From positions 1 to 49,210 of the forward strand of contig NZ_JASLIP010000062.1 in NCBI RefSeq assembly GCF_030152825.1: a stretch of 49,210 bases of DNA. Direction: 5' to 3'. The position numbers and the translations under genes are program-made. The notes beneath the pieces were generated by a model. That model had not been told where the DNA came from. It ran no database searches and saw only the letters and a program-made list of their open reading frames with translations. The DNA is from Corynebacterium sp. Lineage in GTDB: Bacteria > Actinomycetota > Actinomycetes > Mycobacteriales > Mycobacteriaceae. Shown here piece by piece: positions 41,215-49,210 of this stretch; position 1 is the stretch's first letter; each line of letters begins with the position of its first letter.

Positions 41215-43068
41215 ATGCTTAAAAATCTCCAACGCTACTGGCTGGTTTACCTCGCGCTGGTAATCCTGGCCACGACGGGCGCGCTCCGGCTGGTGGAGCA
41301 GCCGGTCGCCGCCCAGTGGCTTGCCTCAATTTTCATCGTGGCGGTAATCCTCTGGGTGGGCGCGGGCATGATCCGCGACCTCCTGCGCGGCCACACCGGC
41401 CTGGATATCCTCGCCGTGGTGTCGATGACGGCCACCTTGCTGGTGGGTGAGTATGTCGCGGGCCTGATCATCGTCCTCATGATCACTGGGGGCGAGGCCT
41501 TGGAGGATTACGCGCAAGCCCGCGCGGAGCGCAACCTCACGAATCTTCTGAACCGCGCCCCACAGCACGCCCTCCGCCTGCTCTCGGCGGATTCCGACGA
41601 GGTCGAGGAGATCGCGGTGGCGGACATCGCGGTCGGGGACGTCATCCTGGTTCGCCCATCCGAGCAGATCCCGGTGGACGGCACGCTGCTCTCCGAGCAC
41701 GCCAGCGTGGACGAGTCCGCACTGACCGGCGAGCCCCTCAGCGTGGATAAGTACACCGGCGACGAGGTGATGTCCGGCTCCCTGGCTGGCCAGACTGCTC
41801 TTCGTCTGCGGGCGGAACGTGTGGCCGCGGATTCTCAGTACCAACGGATCATCGACCTGGTGGCCACGGCCCGCGAGGAAAAGGCTCCGGTCGTGCGCAT
41901 CGCCGACCGTTTCGCGCTTCCATTCACGGTTTTCGCCGTTCTCCTCGCCGCGGTGGCGGCGTTCATCGCTCAGGACACCACCCGCTTCGCCGAGGTGCTC
42001 GTGCTGGCCACCCCGTGTCCGCTGATCATCGCAGCGCCCGTGGCCTTCCTGGGCGGGCTGTCGCGCGCCTCCGAGCGGGGCATGGTGGTCAAGGGCGGTG
42101 GCGTGCTGGAACAGCTGGCCACGGTGCGTTCCGCCGCCTTCGACAAGACCGGCACCCTCACCTCGGGCCAACCTCAGCTGGAGCGCATCGATACCAGCAA
42201 TGGCTGGCAGGAAGACGAGGTCCTGGCGCTCGCCGCGGCTGCGGAGCGCGGCTCCACCCACGCGCTCGCCGATGGGATCATGCAGGCCGCCGAAGCTCGC
42301 GGAGTCACCGTCCCCACGGCCACGGATTTCGAAGAAATCGCCACGAATGGTGTAGCTGCCGAGGTCGGCCGGCACCAAGTCCGGGTCGGCAAGCTGAGCT
42401 TCATCCAGCAGATCGACCCGACAGCGAGTGAGGCGGATGTGTTGTCCGGGGAGACGGACGCCTATGTCGCGGTCGACGGCCAATTCGCGGGCTCCCTGCA
42501 CCTGGCCGACCAGGTACGCCCGGAAGCGGGTGCGTTGATTCGCTGGCTGCGGAACCAGGGCGTGGGCAAGCTTGCGATCCTCACCGGCGACGCAGAGCCG
42601 ACGGCAAAGGCCGTGGCCGAAAAACTGGGAATCAACGAGGTCCACGCGGGGTTGCTGCCGAAGGACAAGGTGGAGCTGGCGGGCAACCTCGCTCCCCACC
42701 CGACGATGATGGTCGGCGACGGTATCAATGACGCCCCGGTGCTCGCCGCCGCAGACGTCGGCGTCGCCCTTGGTGTGCGGGGAACGACGGCGGCCGGCGA
42801 GGCCGCGGACGCCGTCATCCTGAAGGACAGCCTCGCTCCCCTGGCCGAGGCGATCGAGATCGCCCGGCACACGCTACGCACCGCGAAGACCGCGATCATC
42901 ATCGGTATCGCGCTCTCGGTGGGGCTGATGCTGGTGGCCGCCTTCGGGTACATCCCGGCGGTCGCGGGCGCCCTGTTGCAGGAGGTCGTGGACCTCGCGG
43001 CGATCCTCTACGCGCTGCGGGCGCTGCAGGCCCCGGTGGCCAATCTCGAAGGTTCCGCGCAGCGTTAA
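41215..43068 (+). CDS. P1B-type heavy-metal ATPase with TPC and QExxD motifs, no metal-binding N-domain
   Basis: A 617-residue metal exporter. Motifs: actuator DESALTGEPLSVDK near residue 165, metal-site TM motif ATPCPL near 270, phosphorylation site FDKTGTLT near 310, MVGDGINDAP near 500. The last helices contain QEVVDLAAILYALR, which fits the QExxDx6ALR pattern that, together with TPC, I recall for P1B-5 ATPases such as Nia (nickel/iron). No N-terminal HMA domain or CxxC is present. About eight TM segments are expected. I use the ATG at 41215; an upstream TTG at 41176 in the same frame overlaps a TATCCT hexamer that may be the -10. No metalloregulator gene is adjacent. Confidence 0.9.
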   Translation: MLKNLQRYWLVYLALVILATTGALRLVEQPVAAQWLASIFIVAVILWVGAGMIRDLLRGHTGLDILAVVSMTATLLVGEYVAGLIIVLMITGGEALEDYAQARAERNLTNLLNRAPQHALRLLSADSDEVEEIAVADIAVGDVILVRPSEQIPVDGTLLSEHASVDESALTGEPLSVDKYTGDEVMSGSLAGQTALRLRAERVAADSQYQRIIDLVATAREEKAPVVRIADRFALPFTVFAVLLAAVAAFIAQDTTRFAEVLVLATPCPLIIAAPVAFLGGLSRASERGMVVKGGGVLEQLATVRSAAFDKTGTLTSGQPQLERIDTSNGWQEDEVLALAAAAERGSTHALADGIMQAAEARGVTVPTATDFEEIATNGVAAEVGRHQVRVGKLSFIQQIDPTASEADVLSGETDAYVAVDGQFAGSLHLADQVRPEAGALIRWLRNQGVGKLAILTGDAEPTAKAVAEKLGINEVHAGLLPKDKVELAGNLAPHPTMMVGDGINDAPVLAAADVGVALGVRGTTAAGEAADAVILKDSLAPLAEAIEIARHTLRTAKTAIIIGIALSVGLMLVAAFGYIPAVAGALLQEVVDLAAILYALRALQAPVANLEGSAQR

Positions 43069-43167
43069 GCCCTCCGTTAATTCTTCGCCCGCTCTTCATG
43101 CTGTGGCGCTGCACGCGCACTGCGGACTTCTGACCCGGCCGTTACAGTGGGATTCAAAGGGCACCAC

Positions 43168-43202
43168 TGTGGCTGGTCGATCTAGACCAGCAACCAGCCA
43201 CA
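43168..43202 (+). promoter_or_regulatory. Nested inverted repeats upstream of pqo
   Basis: A 10-bp perfect inverted repeat, TGTGGCTGGT (43168-43177) and ACCAGCCACA (43193-43202), encloses and overlaps a second one, CTGGTC (43173-43178) and GACCAG (43185-43190). The two pairings compete. It lies 56-90 nt upstream of the start and could be an operator or a leader hairpin. Confidence 0.5.
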
Positions 43203-43257
43203 ACTGCTTCTTAAAAACACAGAAACTTAGGTCTGAATTCGAGGAGCGATTGAACCC

Positions 43258-45006
43258 ATGGCTATGACAGTCGGCGAAATGATGGTGAAGGCCCTGGCCG
43301 AGCACGGGGTCTCCAAGGTCTGGGGCGTGGTGGGAGATGCCCTCAACCCCCTTACGGACGCAATCCGGCGCGAGGACCGCATCGACTGGATCGGTGTGCG
43401 CCACGAGGAGGCCGGCGCCTTCGCCGCCTCCGCGCAGGCCCAGCTTACCGGTGAGCTCGGGGTGGTCATGGGCACCGTCGGCCCCGGCGCGATCCACCTG
43501 CTCAACGGCCTTTATGACGCCCAGAAGTCCCACGCCCCGGTGCTGGCCATCGTGGGCCAGGTTCCACAAGCCTCCATCGGGACCAACTTCTTCCAGGAGG
43601 TCAACAACGACCGCCTCTTCGACGACGTCTCCGTCTTCACCGCGACGGTCACCACCGCCGAGCAGATGCCCTACCTCTTCGAGCAGGCCGTCAACGCCGC
43701 GATCGCCCAGAGTGGCGTGGCGGTGCTGAGCATCCCCGCCGACGTGGGCGGCCTGACCCTGCCCAAGGAGGCCACCACCCCACGCTTCGCGCCGAAGCCC
43801 ACGGGTTCTACCCCATCCGCCGACCGGGTCGGCGAGGCGGTAAACGCGCTACAGTCGGCGGAGAAGGTCTCGCTGTTGGTCGGCCGCGGAGCACAGAACT
43901 CCCGCGAGGAGCTGCTGGAGCTGGCTGAAATCCTGGACTCCCCGATGGTGCTGACGCTTAAGGGCAAGGAATTCCTGGAGGATGAGAACCCATGGCAGCT
44001 TGGTCAATCCGGGCTGATTGGTAACCCGGCGGCGATTAAAGCCATGGAGGAATCCGACACGATCTTCATGATCGGCACCGACTTCCCGTACCGGGAGTGG
44101 ATCCCCTCCGGCAAGCAGATGATTCAGCTGGATATCAACGCCAGCCACATCGGTCGCCGCGCCCAGATCGACGTCGCCCTGGTCGGCGACGCCACCGAAA
44201 GCCTCCGCTTGCTGATCGGCGCGCTGCGCAGCGCCGGCGTCGAAAAGGATGAGAAGGACTGGGCCGAAGGGCTGCGCAAGCGCTACGAGCGCTGGCTGGA
44301 TGGGCAGAAGAAGCTCGCCAACCCGCACTTCGACGAAACGCTGCTAGGCAAGCTGCGTTCTCTGGGCGATAACCCCAGCAAGCGGATCCGCCCGGAGGGT
44401 GTGGCCACCGCGCTGGACGAGGTCTGCGCCGACGATGCGATTTTCACCTCAGATACCGGCATGTCGACGGTGTGGCCCTCCCGGCTGCTGCCGATGCGCG
44501 GCACCCGGCGCCTCATCGGCTCCTATAACCTGGGCTCCATGGCCAATGCCCTGCCGATGGCGCTGGGCGCGCAGGCGGAGTACCCGGACCGCCAGGTGGT
44601 GGCGATGGCAGGCGACGGCGGACTGATGATGCTGGCAGGCGATCTGCGCACCGCGGTGACCTACGATCTGCCGATCACCGTCGTGGTTTTCAACAACACG
44701 AAGCTCGGCATGGTGAAGCTGGAAATGGAACAGGTCGGCCTTCCGGAGTACGGTACTGACTTGGATAATCCAGACTTCGCTGAACTTGGCCGTGCCATGG
44801 GCTTGGAGACGGTGCAGGTCTCCGAGCCAGAGGAACTGGCCGAAGCCCTGCGCACTGCAGTGCACTCCCCCAAGCCCTACCTGGTCGAAGTTCTCACCAA
44901 CCCCGACGAGGTGTCGGTGCCGGGTGAAATCGAGCCCTCCCAGGTTTATGGTTTCGCCCGGGCGAAGGCGCTAGAGCTGCTTCCGGATGTGAACTTCCGG
45001 AAGTAG
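43258..45006 (+). CDS. pqo: Pyruvate:quinone oxidoreductase (pyruvate dehydrogenase, quinone)
   Basis: A 582-residue ThDP- and FAD-dependent enzyme that oxidises pyruvate to acetate and CO2 and passes electrons to the membrane quinone pool. N-terminal PP-type domain with HEEAGAFAAS (ThDP Glu), central FAD/Rossmann domain (about 190-330), and C-terminal pyrimidine/pyrophosphate domain with GDGGLMMLAGDL and VVFNNTKLG near residues 456-485, the ThDP motif. The C-terminal tail (about 535-582) matches the membrane-activating tail of PoxB/Pqo. Size fits C. glutamicum Pqo. Start ATG 43258 (a second ATG at 43264) behind GAGGAG. The next gene, a YkvI-type permease, follows after 30 nt as in C. glutamicum, to my memory. 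Confidence 0.95.
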   Translation: MAMTVGEMMVKALAEHGVSKVWGVVGDALNPLTDAIRREDRIDWIGVRHEEAGAFAASAQAQLTGELGVVMGTVGPGAIHLLNGLYDAQKSHAPVLAIVGQVPQASIGTNFFQEVNNDRLFDDVSVFTATVTTAEQMPYLFEQAVNAAIAQSGVAVLSIPADVGGLTLPKEATTPRFAPKPTGSTPSADRVGEAVNALQSAEKVSLLVGRGAQNSREELLELAEILDSPMVLTLKGKEFLEDENPWQLGQSGLIGNPAAIKAMEESDTIFMIGTDFPYREWIPSGKQMIQLDINASHIGRRAQIDVALVGDATESLRLLIGALRSAGVEKDEKDWAEGLRKRYERWLDGQKKLANPHFDETLLGKLRSLGDNPSKRIRPEGVATALDEVCADDAIFTSDTGMSTVWPSRLLPMRGTRRLIGSYNLGSMANALPMALGAQAEYPDRQVVAMAGDGGLMMLAGDLRTAVTYDLPITVVVFNNTKLGMVKLEMEQVGLPEYGTDLDNPDFAELGRAMGLETVQVSEPEELAEALRTAVHSPKPYLVEVLTNPDEVSVPGEIEPSQVYGFARAKALELLPDVNFRK

Positions 45007-45036
45007 CGGCAAGTACCTTCAAGGAAAAATTTAAGA

Positions 45037-46404
45037 ATGAGAAGCATCAAAATTGGGTTGGCGCTCGTCGGGCTACTGGTCGGCGCTGGCTTCGCAACTG
45101 GCAAGGAAGTTACCCAGTACTTTGTCAGCTTGGCACGATGGGTGTGTGGGGTGTGCTCGTCGCAGCCATCACCACCGCCGGTGCCGCAATTGTCGCGATG
45201 ACGGCGGGAAGTTTCTTCCTCGCCGAGGAGCACTCCTCCGTCTTCAACCGCATCTCGCACCCGATCATCTCCAGGGTGATGGATGCGGGGGCAACGGTCA
45301 CCCAATTTGCAATTGGCTTCATCATGATCGCCGGCGCCGGTGCCGTCGTCGAGCAGCAATGGGGCATTTCAGCCCTGGATCGGTGCCCTGGGCCTGACGA
45401 TCATCATCGCCCTGGTGGGCTTGTTGGACGTGGATCGCGTCTCAACGATCATCGGCGGGGCAACGCCCCTAATCGTCGTGGTGATCTTCATCGTCTTCGT
45501 GTGGGTGCTGCTGAATAAGCCGGACGGCTCCTTCACCGAGCTGGCCGCCATCGGCGCGCAGAACGAGTCCCCAGTGCACCCATGGTGGCTCTCCGCCCTG
45601 AACTACACGGGCATGACGCTAGCCACCGGCATCAGCATGATCCTGGTCATCGGTGGCGATAGCGCCAACATGCAGAACGCCATCCGCGGCGGCCTGCTGG
45701 GCGGGCTAATTTACAGCACCATGGTGGTCATCGAGGTCATCATGCTGCTGCTGGCCGCCCCGCTGGTCCTCGGCTCCGACGTCCCGATCTTGGCGCTGAC
45801 GACGCACATCGCACCGTGGTTCAGCCACTTCGCCAGCGTGGTCGTGGTGTTCATGGTCTTCAACACGGCTCTGGGCATGTTCTACGCCCTGGGTCGCCGC
45901 CTAACCGCCAAGAAGCCGGAGGCCTACCGCCCGATGTACCTGCTGGGTGTGCTGGTCGGCTTCGGCGTGAGCTTCGTGGGCTTCGGCGACCTGATCAACA
46001 TGGTCTTCCCGATCCTGGGCTGGATCGGCATGGTCATCGTGGGCGCGTTGATCCTGTGGCGCTTCAAGACGGCCAGCCGCATCGAGGCAGAAGGCAAGGC
46101 CCGCTCCCGCATCTGGAAGTACGCCACGGCTCCGGCCAAGGCGTCTACCCGCGACCTGCGCCGCATCGCAACACTGATCCGCGGTACCGCGCCGGAGAAT
46201 GAGCGCTTCCGTGAGAAGCTGCAGGATGAGCTGGAGCAGCAGCACGAGGGTGAGGGCGAATACGAGGACTCCCGGGAGCCTGCTCAGCACCAGGAGATGC
46301 TCGACAAGCTCGAGGAGTACGACGAGCGCTACGCGGCACAACAAGCCGCGGGTGCGACGGATCAGACCCTTGACGCTGCAGCGGACGCACTGAAGCAGAG
46401 CTAA
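45037..46404 (+). pseudogene. YkvI-family membrane protein gene, two compensating frameshifts
   Basis: The family pattern is complete but split over three segments. Segment one, from ATG 45037 (AAGGA upstream), reads IGLALVGLLVGAGFATGKEV and VTQYFVSL. Near 45131-45135 the frame must move by -1 (one G seems missing in TTGG) to continue as MGVWGVLVAAITTAGAAIV up to VVEQQWGI. Near 45366-45369 one extra T returns it to the first frame, PWIGALGLTIIIALVGLLD, and the rest runs open to 46404. The first segment alone would stop near 45203. The restored protein has about 455 residues, about 10 membrane helices and a charged C-terminal tail of about 100 residues. The intact family-like middle suggests either sequencing error or a very recent lesion. 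It ends overlapping the convergent Nudix-LOG gene by 4 nt. Confidence 0.8.
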
Positions 46405-47390
46405 GACCAGCGTGGGCGCGGCGGCTGCCAGTCTTCGAAGCGCTCCAAGGTCTCGGCCGCGCCCTCGGTGAGAATCAGCGAATCAAAGTCCGCCGCGCGG
46501 ATGAAGCCCTCGCCGGCCATCGCGGCCAGCCCCGTGACCAGCGGCTGCCAGAACCGGGAGTTACACAACGCCACTGGCTTGCCGTGGGTGCCGAGCTGGA
46601 GGCCGGTCCACACTTCGAAGACCTCGTCGAGGGTGCCCACCCCACCCGGCAGCGCGACGAAGCCATCCGCCAGGTCGGTCATTACTTGCTTGCGCTCGGC
46701 CATGGAGTCCACCACCAGCAGCGCGGAGAGCCCGGGGTGAGCGATCTCCTCATCCACCAGGTGCCGCGGCATCACGCCGACCACGTGGCCGCCGTTTTCT
46801 AGGACGCCGTCGGCGATCTCCCCCATCAGCCCGACGTGGCCGCCGCCGTAGACCAAGGTGATGCCCCGGTCCGCCAGCTGCTGGCCAAACTCGCGGGCCT
46901 GTGCCACGTACTCCTCCCCCGTGCCGGTCTTCGCACCGGTGAACACGGTCAGCGAATTGATCCTGCGCTTCAGCGCCGGCCCGATGCGCTGGGCCAGCAG
47001 CGGGGCGAGCTGTTCATCCAGTTCCTCGGGTGCGGTGATGTCCAGCCACCGGGCCTCCGCGATCTCCGCCTGGCCACCGGCCACCTGCCCCAGCGCCTCG
47101 TTGTACGGGTGGGTGTACACGGTGCTGCGCACCTTAAAGCCGTCCTCGTTGGCAGCCTGCGCGCTGAAGATGCCTAGGAAGCTGAGGGCTTCCTCCTTGA
47201 GCGCCACCCCGATCTCCTCCGTGATCTCCCGCGTGGCAGCCTGCGCACTGGTCTCCCCGGCTTCCGGCTTGCCGCCGGGCAGCTGGAAGTAGGGCGAGCC
47301 CTCCTTGCGCACACAGAGCACCCGGCCCTGGCAGTCCTGGATCACGGTGGCGCTGACGGTGATGAGTCTTTCGGATTCAGTGCTGCTCAC
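46401..47390 (-). CDS. Nudix hydrolase fused to LOG-type phosphoribohydrolase
   Basis: A 329-residue two-domain protein. Residues 1-140 are a Nudix hydrolase with the full box GX5EX7REUXEEXGU (GKPEAGETSAQAATREITEE, then IGV). Residues about 145-329 are a LOG domain: VFTGAKTGTGEEYVAQA, YGGGHVGLMGEIADG, SMAERKQVM and PGGVGTLDEVFEVWT. Nudix enzymes cleave nucleoside diphosphate derivatives; LOG enzymes split nucleoside monophosphates into base and ribose 5-phosphate. The fusion therefore suggests a two-step breakdown of an unwanted nucleotide (inference). GTG start with AAAGGA 5 nt upstream. It is the second LOG domain in the window. Confidence 0.9.
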   Translation of the reverse strand: MSSTESERLITVSATVIQDCQGRVLCVRKEGSPYFQLPGGKPEAGETSAQAATREITEEIGVALKEEALSFLGIFSAQAANEDGFKVRSTVYTHPYNEALGQVAGGQAEIAEARWLDITAPEELDEQLAPLLAQRIGPALKRRINSLTVFTGAKTGTGEEYVAQAREFGQQLADRGITLVYGGGHVGLMGEIADGVLENGGHVVGVMPRHLVDEEIAHPGLSALLVVDSMAERKQVMTDLADGFVALPGGVGTLDEVFEVWTGLQLGTHGKPVALCNSRFWQPLVTGLAAMAGEGFIRAADFDSLILTEGAAETLERFEDWQPPRPRWS

Positions 47391-47474
47391 GGGGTCCTTT
47401 CGGTGGGGATTGGTATCTCAAAAAGGGCTCGAAGCAGGCCCTGGAAAAGAACGGAAAGGGAAGGTTCACGATAA

Positions 47475-47520
47475 CAAGACGGCAAAAGCGCCCGACCGGT
47501 AGGCCGGGCGCTTTGTCTTG
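47475..47520 (-). terminator. Terminator of the cupin gene
   Basis: AAAGCGCCCG and CGGGCGCTTT pair, with outer CAAGAC/GTCTTG, around a 10-nt loop. It lies 18 nt after the cupin stop, and the minus strand runs into TTTT. Confidence 0.8.
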
Positions 47521-47537
47521 AGCGCGAAGCGTGCTTT

Positions 47538-47942
47538 CTAGTCGACGTCGTCCGCCTGGGTCTGGTGGACGGTGCCGTGCGCGTGGTGCGGCGGTGCGTA
47601 GATGCTGTAGAGCTTCATCGGCTCATCACCAATGTTGATGATGTTGTGCCAGGTCCCCTTCGGAACGATGACTGCCCAGTCGGCGGAGACCTCCTCGGTG
47701 AAGGTCACCTCATCCTTGGACGGGCCCATCTCTACGCGACCGCGACCGGACTCGAGGCGCAGGAACTGGTCCTCCTTGGTGTGAACCTCGAGGCCGACGT
47801 CCCCGCCCACCGGGATGCTCATCACGGTGACCTGGAACTGTTCCCCGGTCCACAGGGCGGTGCGGAAGGTCTCGTTATCGAGGGTTTCCTTCTCGATATC
47901 GACGACGAACGGCTTCGGTCCCTGATCGCGTGTCTCTGCCAT
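47538..47942 (-). CDS. Single-domain cupin protein
   Basis: A 134-residue cytoplasmic protein with both cupin motifs. Motif 1 is VGGDVGLEVHTKEDQFLRLE and the following SGRG (about residues 44-67), where one His, a Glu and an Asp can act as metal ligands. Motif 2 is VIVPKGTWHNIINIGDEPMK (about 91-110). Ends with a His-rich tail (PPHHAHGTVHQTQ). It resembles the mannose-6-phosphate-isomerase-like small cupins. The substrate is unknown. The ATG at 47942 has a weak AAGGAG-type site upstream. It is monocistronic, with a terminator. Confidence 0.88.
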   Translation of the reverse strand: MAETRDQGPKPFVVDIEKETLDNETFRTALWTGEQFQVTVMSIPVGGDVGLEVHTKEDQFLRLESGRGRVEMGPSKDEVTFTEEVSADWAVIVPKGTWHNIINIGDEPMKLYSIYAPPHHAHGTVHQTQADDVD

Positions 47943-48081
47943 GACTACTCCTTGTCCTTGAGATTCTTCGGTTCAGTCTGTTTCGGCTGAGCCGATGTAT
48001 TCCGCGGTTAAACGGCTACACCCCAAGTGTAGGCGCGATCATGCAGGCCCGCCGGTGAGAAAGCAGGCCACTAGGCGGGTC

Positions 48082-48966
48082 TTAGGCACCGCGACGACGC
48101 AGCAGCAGCCAGGCGCCAGCCGCAACGAGGACGACGACGCCCGCGCCGATGCCGACGTTGCGGGCCGTGTTCCCGGAGTCCTCCGAGGACGCCGCGGCTG
48201 CAGGTTCGCTGGAGTCTTCCTTCTTGTCGCCGCCCTTCGCATCACCGCCGCCGATGATCCCGCGGATCCAGTCGGCCTGCTCTGCCACTGGTGCGACAGA
48301 TACAGCAGCGTTCGACTTCATCTCCTCCTCCGTCGGGTTCTCCGGGTCCTCGAACAGACATGCGGACATGATGCCTGCAACCTTGCCATCGGCGAAGATC
48401 GCGCCACCGGAGTCGCCCGGCTGGATGCGCGCGCCGTCCTTCAGGGCAACGTCGAGGGCCTTCGGGGCCTCGTAGAGCGCGAGCGGCGAGTCGCCGCGGA
48501 CCTTAGTCTTGGCGGACGGCAGCTTGGTGGAGCCACCGGAACCGTCGGAGGACCAGCCGTAGATGTTCACGTCCCCGTTAGGCACCTCATCGGCGACCTC
48601 GGCGAAGGTGTCGAGATTGATCTCCTGCTCAGTGTGGAGCAGGGCGATATCCCCGCGTGGGGCAACCTCGTGACGGTCAACCTTGTATACCCGCTGCTCA
48701 TCACCTTGGCCGATGCGTACCGAACCGCCCGGCTTGGCGGCCGCGTCGATGCAGTGGCGGGCGGTGATCACCCAGTGCGGGTCGATGGCGGTGCCGGTGC
48801 ACACGCCCTCGTCGGGGTCGGAATCATCGACGCGGACGGAAACGACCGGCTTGGCCTCCTCGGTATCCCCGGCGAAGGTCTTGCTCTCCATGGCTCCGGC
48901 GGGTGCGATGGCGAGCGCTCCTGCTGCGACCACCCCGGGGGCCACGCTAGCTGCGAACTTCTTCAT
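48082..48966 (-). CDS. Secreted, membrane-anchored trypsin-like serine protease
   Basis: A 294-residue S1-family protease. Signal peptide residues 1-25 (KKFAASVAPGVVAAGALAIA, then PAGA). Catalytic triad: His in ITARHC near 69, Asp in RGDIALLHT near 106, and Ser in PGDSGGAIF near 186. One Cys pair (CTGTAI and ARHC) can form the usual disulphide next to the His. A Ser/Glu/Ala-rich linker is followed by a C-terminal membrane anchor (VGIGAGVVVLVAAGAWLLLR) with RRRGA at the end; there is no LPxTG. The ATG at 48966 has AAAGGA upstream. It overlaps the end of the DUF418-like gene by 20 nt, so translation is probably coupled. Confidence 0.92.
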   Translation of the reverse strand: MKKFAASVAPGVVAAGALAIAPAGAMESKTFAGDTEEAKPVVSVRVDDSDPDEGVCTGTAIDPHWVITARHCIDAAAKPGGSVRIGQGDEQRVYKVDRHEVAPRGDIALLHTEQEINLDTFAEVADEVPNGDVNIYGWSSDGSGGSTKLPSAKTKVRGDSPLALYEAPKALDVALKDGARIQPGDSGGAIFADGKVAGIMSACLFEDPENPTEEEMKSNAAVSVAPVAEQADWIRGIIGGGDAKGGDKKEDSSEPAAAASSEDSGNTARNVGIGAGVVVLVAAGAWLLLRRRGA

Positions 48967-49210
48967 TTTTATCCTTTCCAAATGCCGCGGTGATGCGGCG
49001 AAGCAGTGTTTCCAGCGGTCCACGGTCAAAGACCGCGAGCCACGCATAAGAGATGAGGATGGCGCCGCCCAGGCTGACCCAGAAGCCGAACCATTCCGGT
49101 GCCAGCCGATCCGCCGTGAGCACGTGGATGCAGTAGATCGTGAGCGGCATGCGACCCAGTGGTGCGAGCCAGCCGACCCAGCGCTGCAGCAGGCAGCACA
49201 GCGAGCAGAT
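48947..49210 (-). CDS. C-terminal part of a DUF418-like membrane protein (cut by window edge)
   Basis: The last 87 codons of a gene continuing beyond the window end. The visible sequence has WVGWLAPLGRMPLTIYCIHV, the conserved LAPLGRM-LTxY stretch of the DUF418/acyltransferase-like membrane family, then a hydrophobic helix (WVSLGGAILISYAWLAVF), PLETLLRRIT and a short charged tail. The frame is open to the window edge, so the start is unknown. It is directly upstream of the protease and overlaps it. Confidence 0.75.
   Translation of the reverse strand: MCSLCCLLQRWVGWLAPLGRMPLTIYCIHVLTADRLAPEWFGFWVSLGGAILISYAWLAVFDRGPLETLLRRITAAFGKDKNEEVRS

Noticed and set aside
1..49210. Search for mobile elements, prophage genes, CRISPR arrays and toxin-antitoxin pairs
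   Set aside because: No transposase, integrase, repeat-spacer pattern or small paired toxin-like genes were found; composition and synteny look like chromosomal backbone.

Overview
The window looks like a chromosomal segment of a high-GC actinobacterium, most likely a Corynebacterium. The main evidence is an OdhA with the E2 catalytic domain fused to E1 (7811-11509), mycothiol synthesis (mshB), an LpqW-like lipoprotein, and the sigE/anti-sigma/tatB block. Several genes also have a TANNNT -10 hexamer only 6-10 nt before the start codon, suggesting leaderless transcripts. No rRNA, tRNA, CRISPR array, insertion sequence or prophage was recognised. Most of it is conserved backbone.

Left part (1-20.2 kb): an amino-acid permease; a flavin amine-oxidase-like protein and an acidic unknown protein on the minus strand; a fused four-domain ABC exporter followed by odhA; an orphan substrate-binding-like lipoprotein; an MgtE_N/CBS protein overlapping a DUF1003 membrane protein; an Mrp-type P-loop ATPase convergent with tatB-antisigma-sigE; an O-methyltransferase divergent from sigE; and a GH32-like protein without recognisable catalytic motifs.

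Middle part (20.2-32.6 kb): a minus-strand run of an RlmA-like methyltransferase, leucyl aminopeptidase, a short DivIVA-domain protein and a LOG-family protein; a second amino-acid permease; and a second minus-strand run typA, lpqW, mshB, a small membrane protein, fdxA, dapC. The second run matches a gene order that I recall as conserved in mycobacteria and corynebacteria. It links ribosome-associated stress GTPase, cell-wall lipoglycan control, mycothiol synthesis, electron transfer and lysine/diaminopimelate synthesis.

Right part (32.9-49.2 kb): a secreted protein, a SulP transporter without STAS domain, an acyl-CoA dehydrogenase, then a plus-strand set of envelope genes: DUF4232 lipoprotein, a large GT-C-like membrane protein, a DUF808 membrane protein, a patatin-like lipase and a P1B-type metal ATPase with TPC and QExxD motifs. 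It continues with a pyruvate:quinone oxidoreductase preceded by a nested inverted repeat, a YkvI-family permease gene broken by two compensating frameshifts, a Nudix-LOG fusion, a cupin, a membrane-anchored trypsin-like protease, and the 3' part of a DUF418-like membrane protein cut by the window edge.

The items most worth a second look are the catalytically empty GH32-like protein, the Nudix-LOG fusion beside a second LOG protein, the P1B-5-like ATPase, the asymmetric fused ABC exporter, the twice-shifted permease gene, and several long inverted repeats in intergenic regions.
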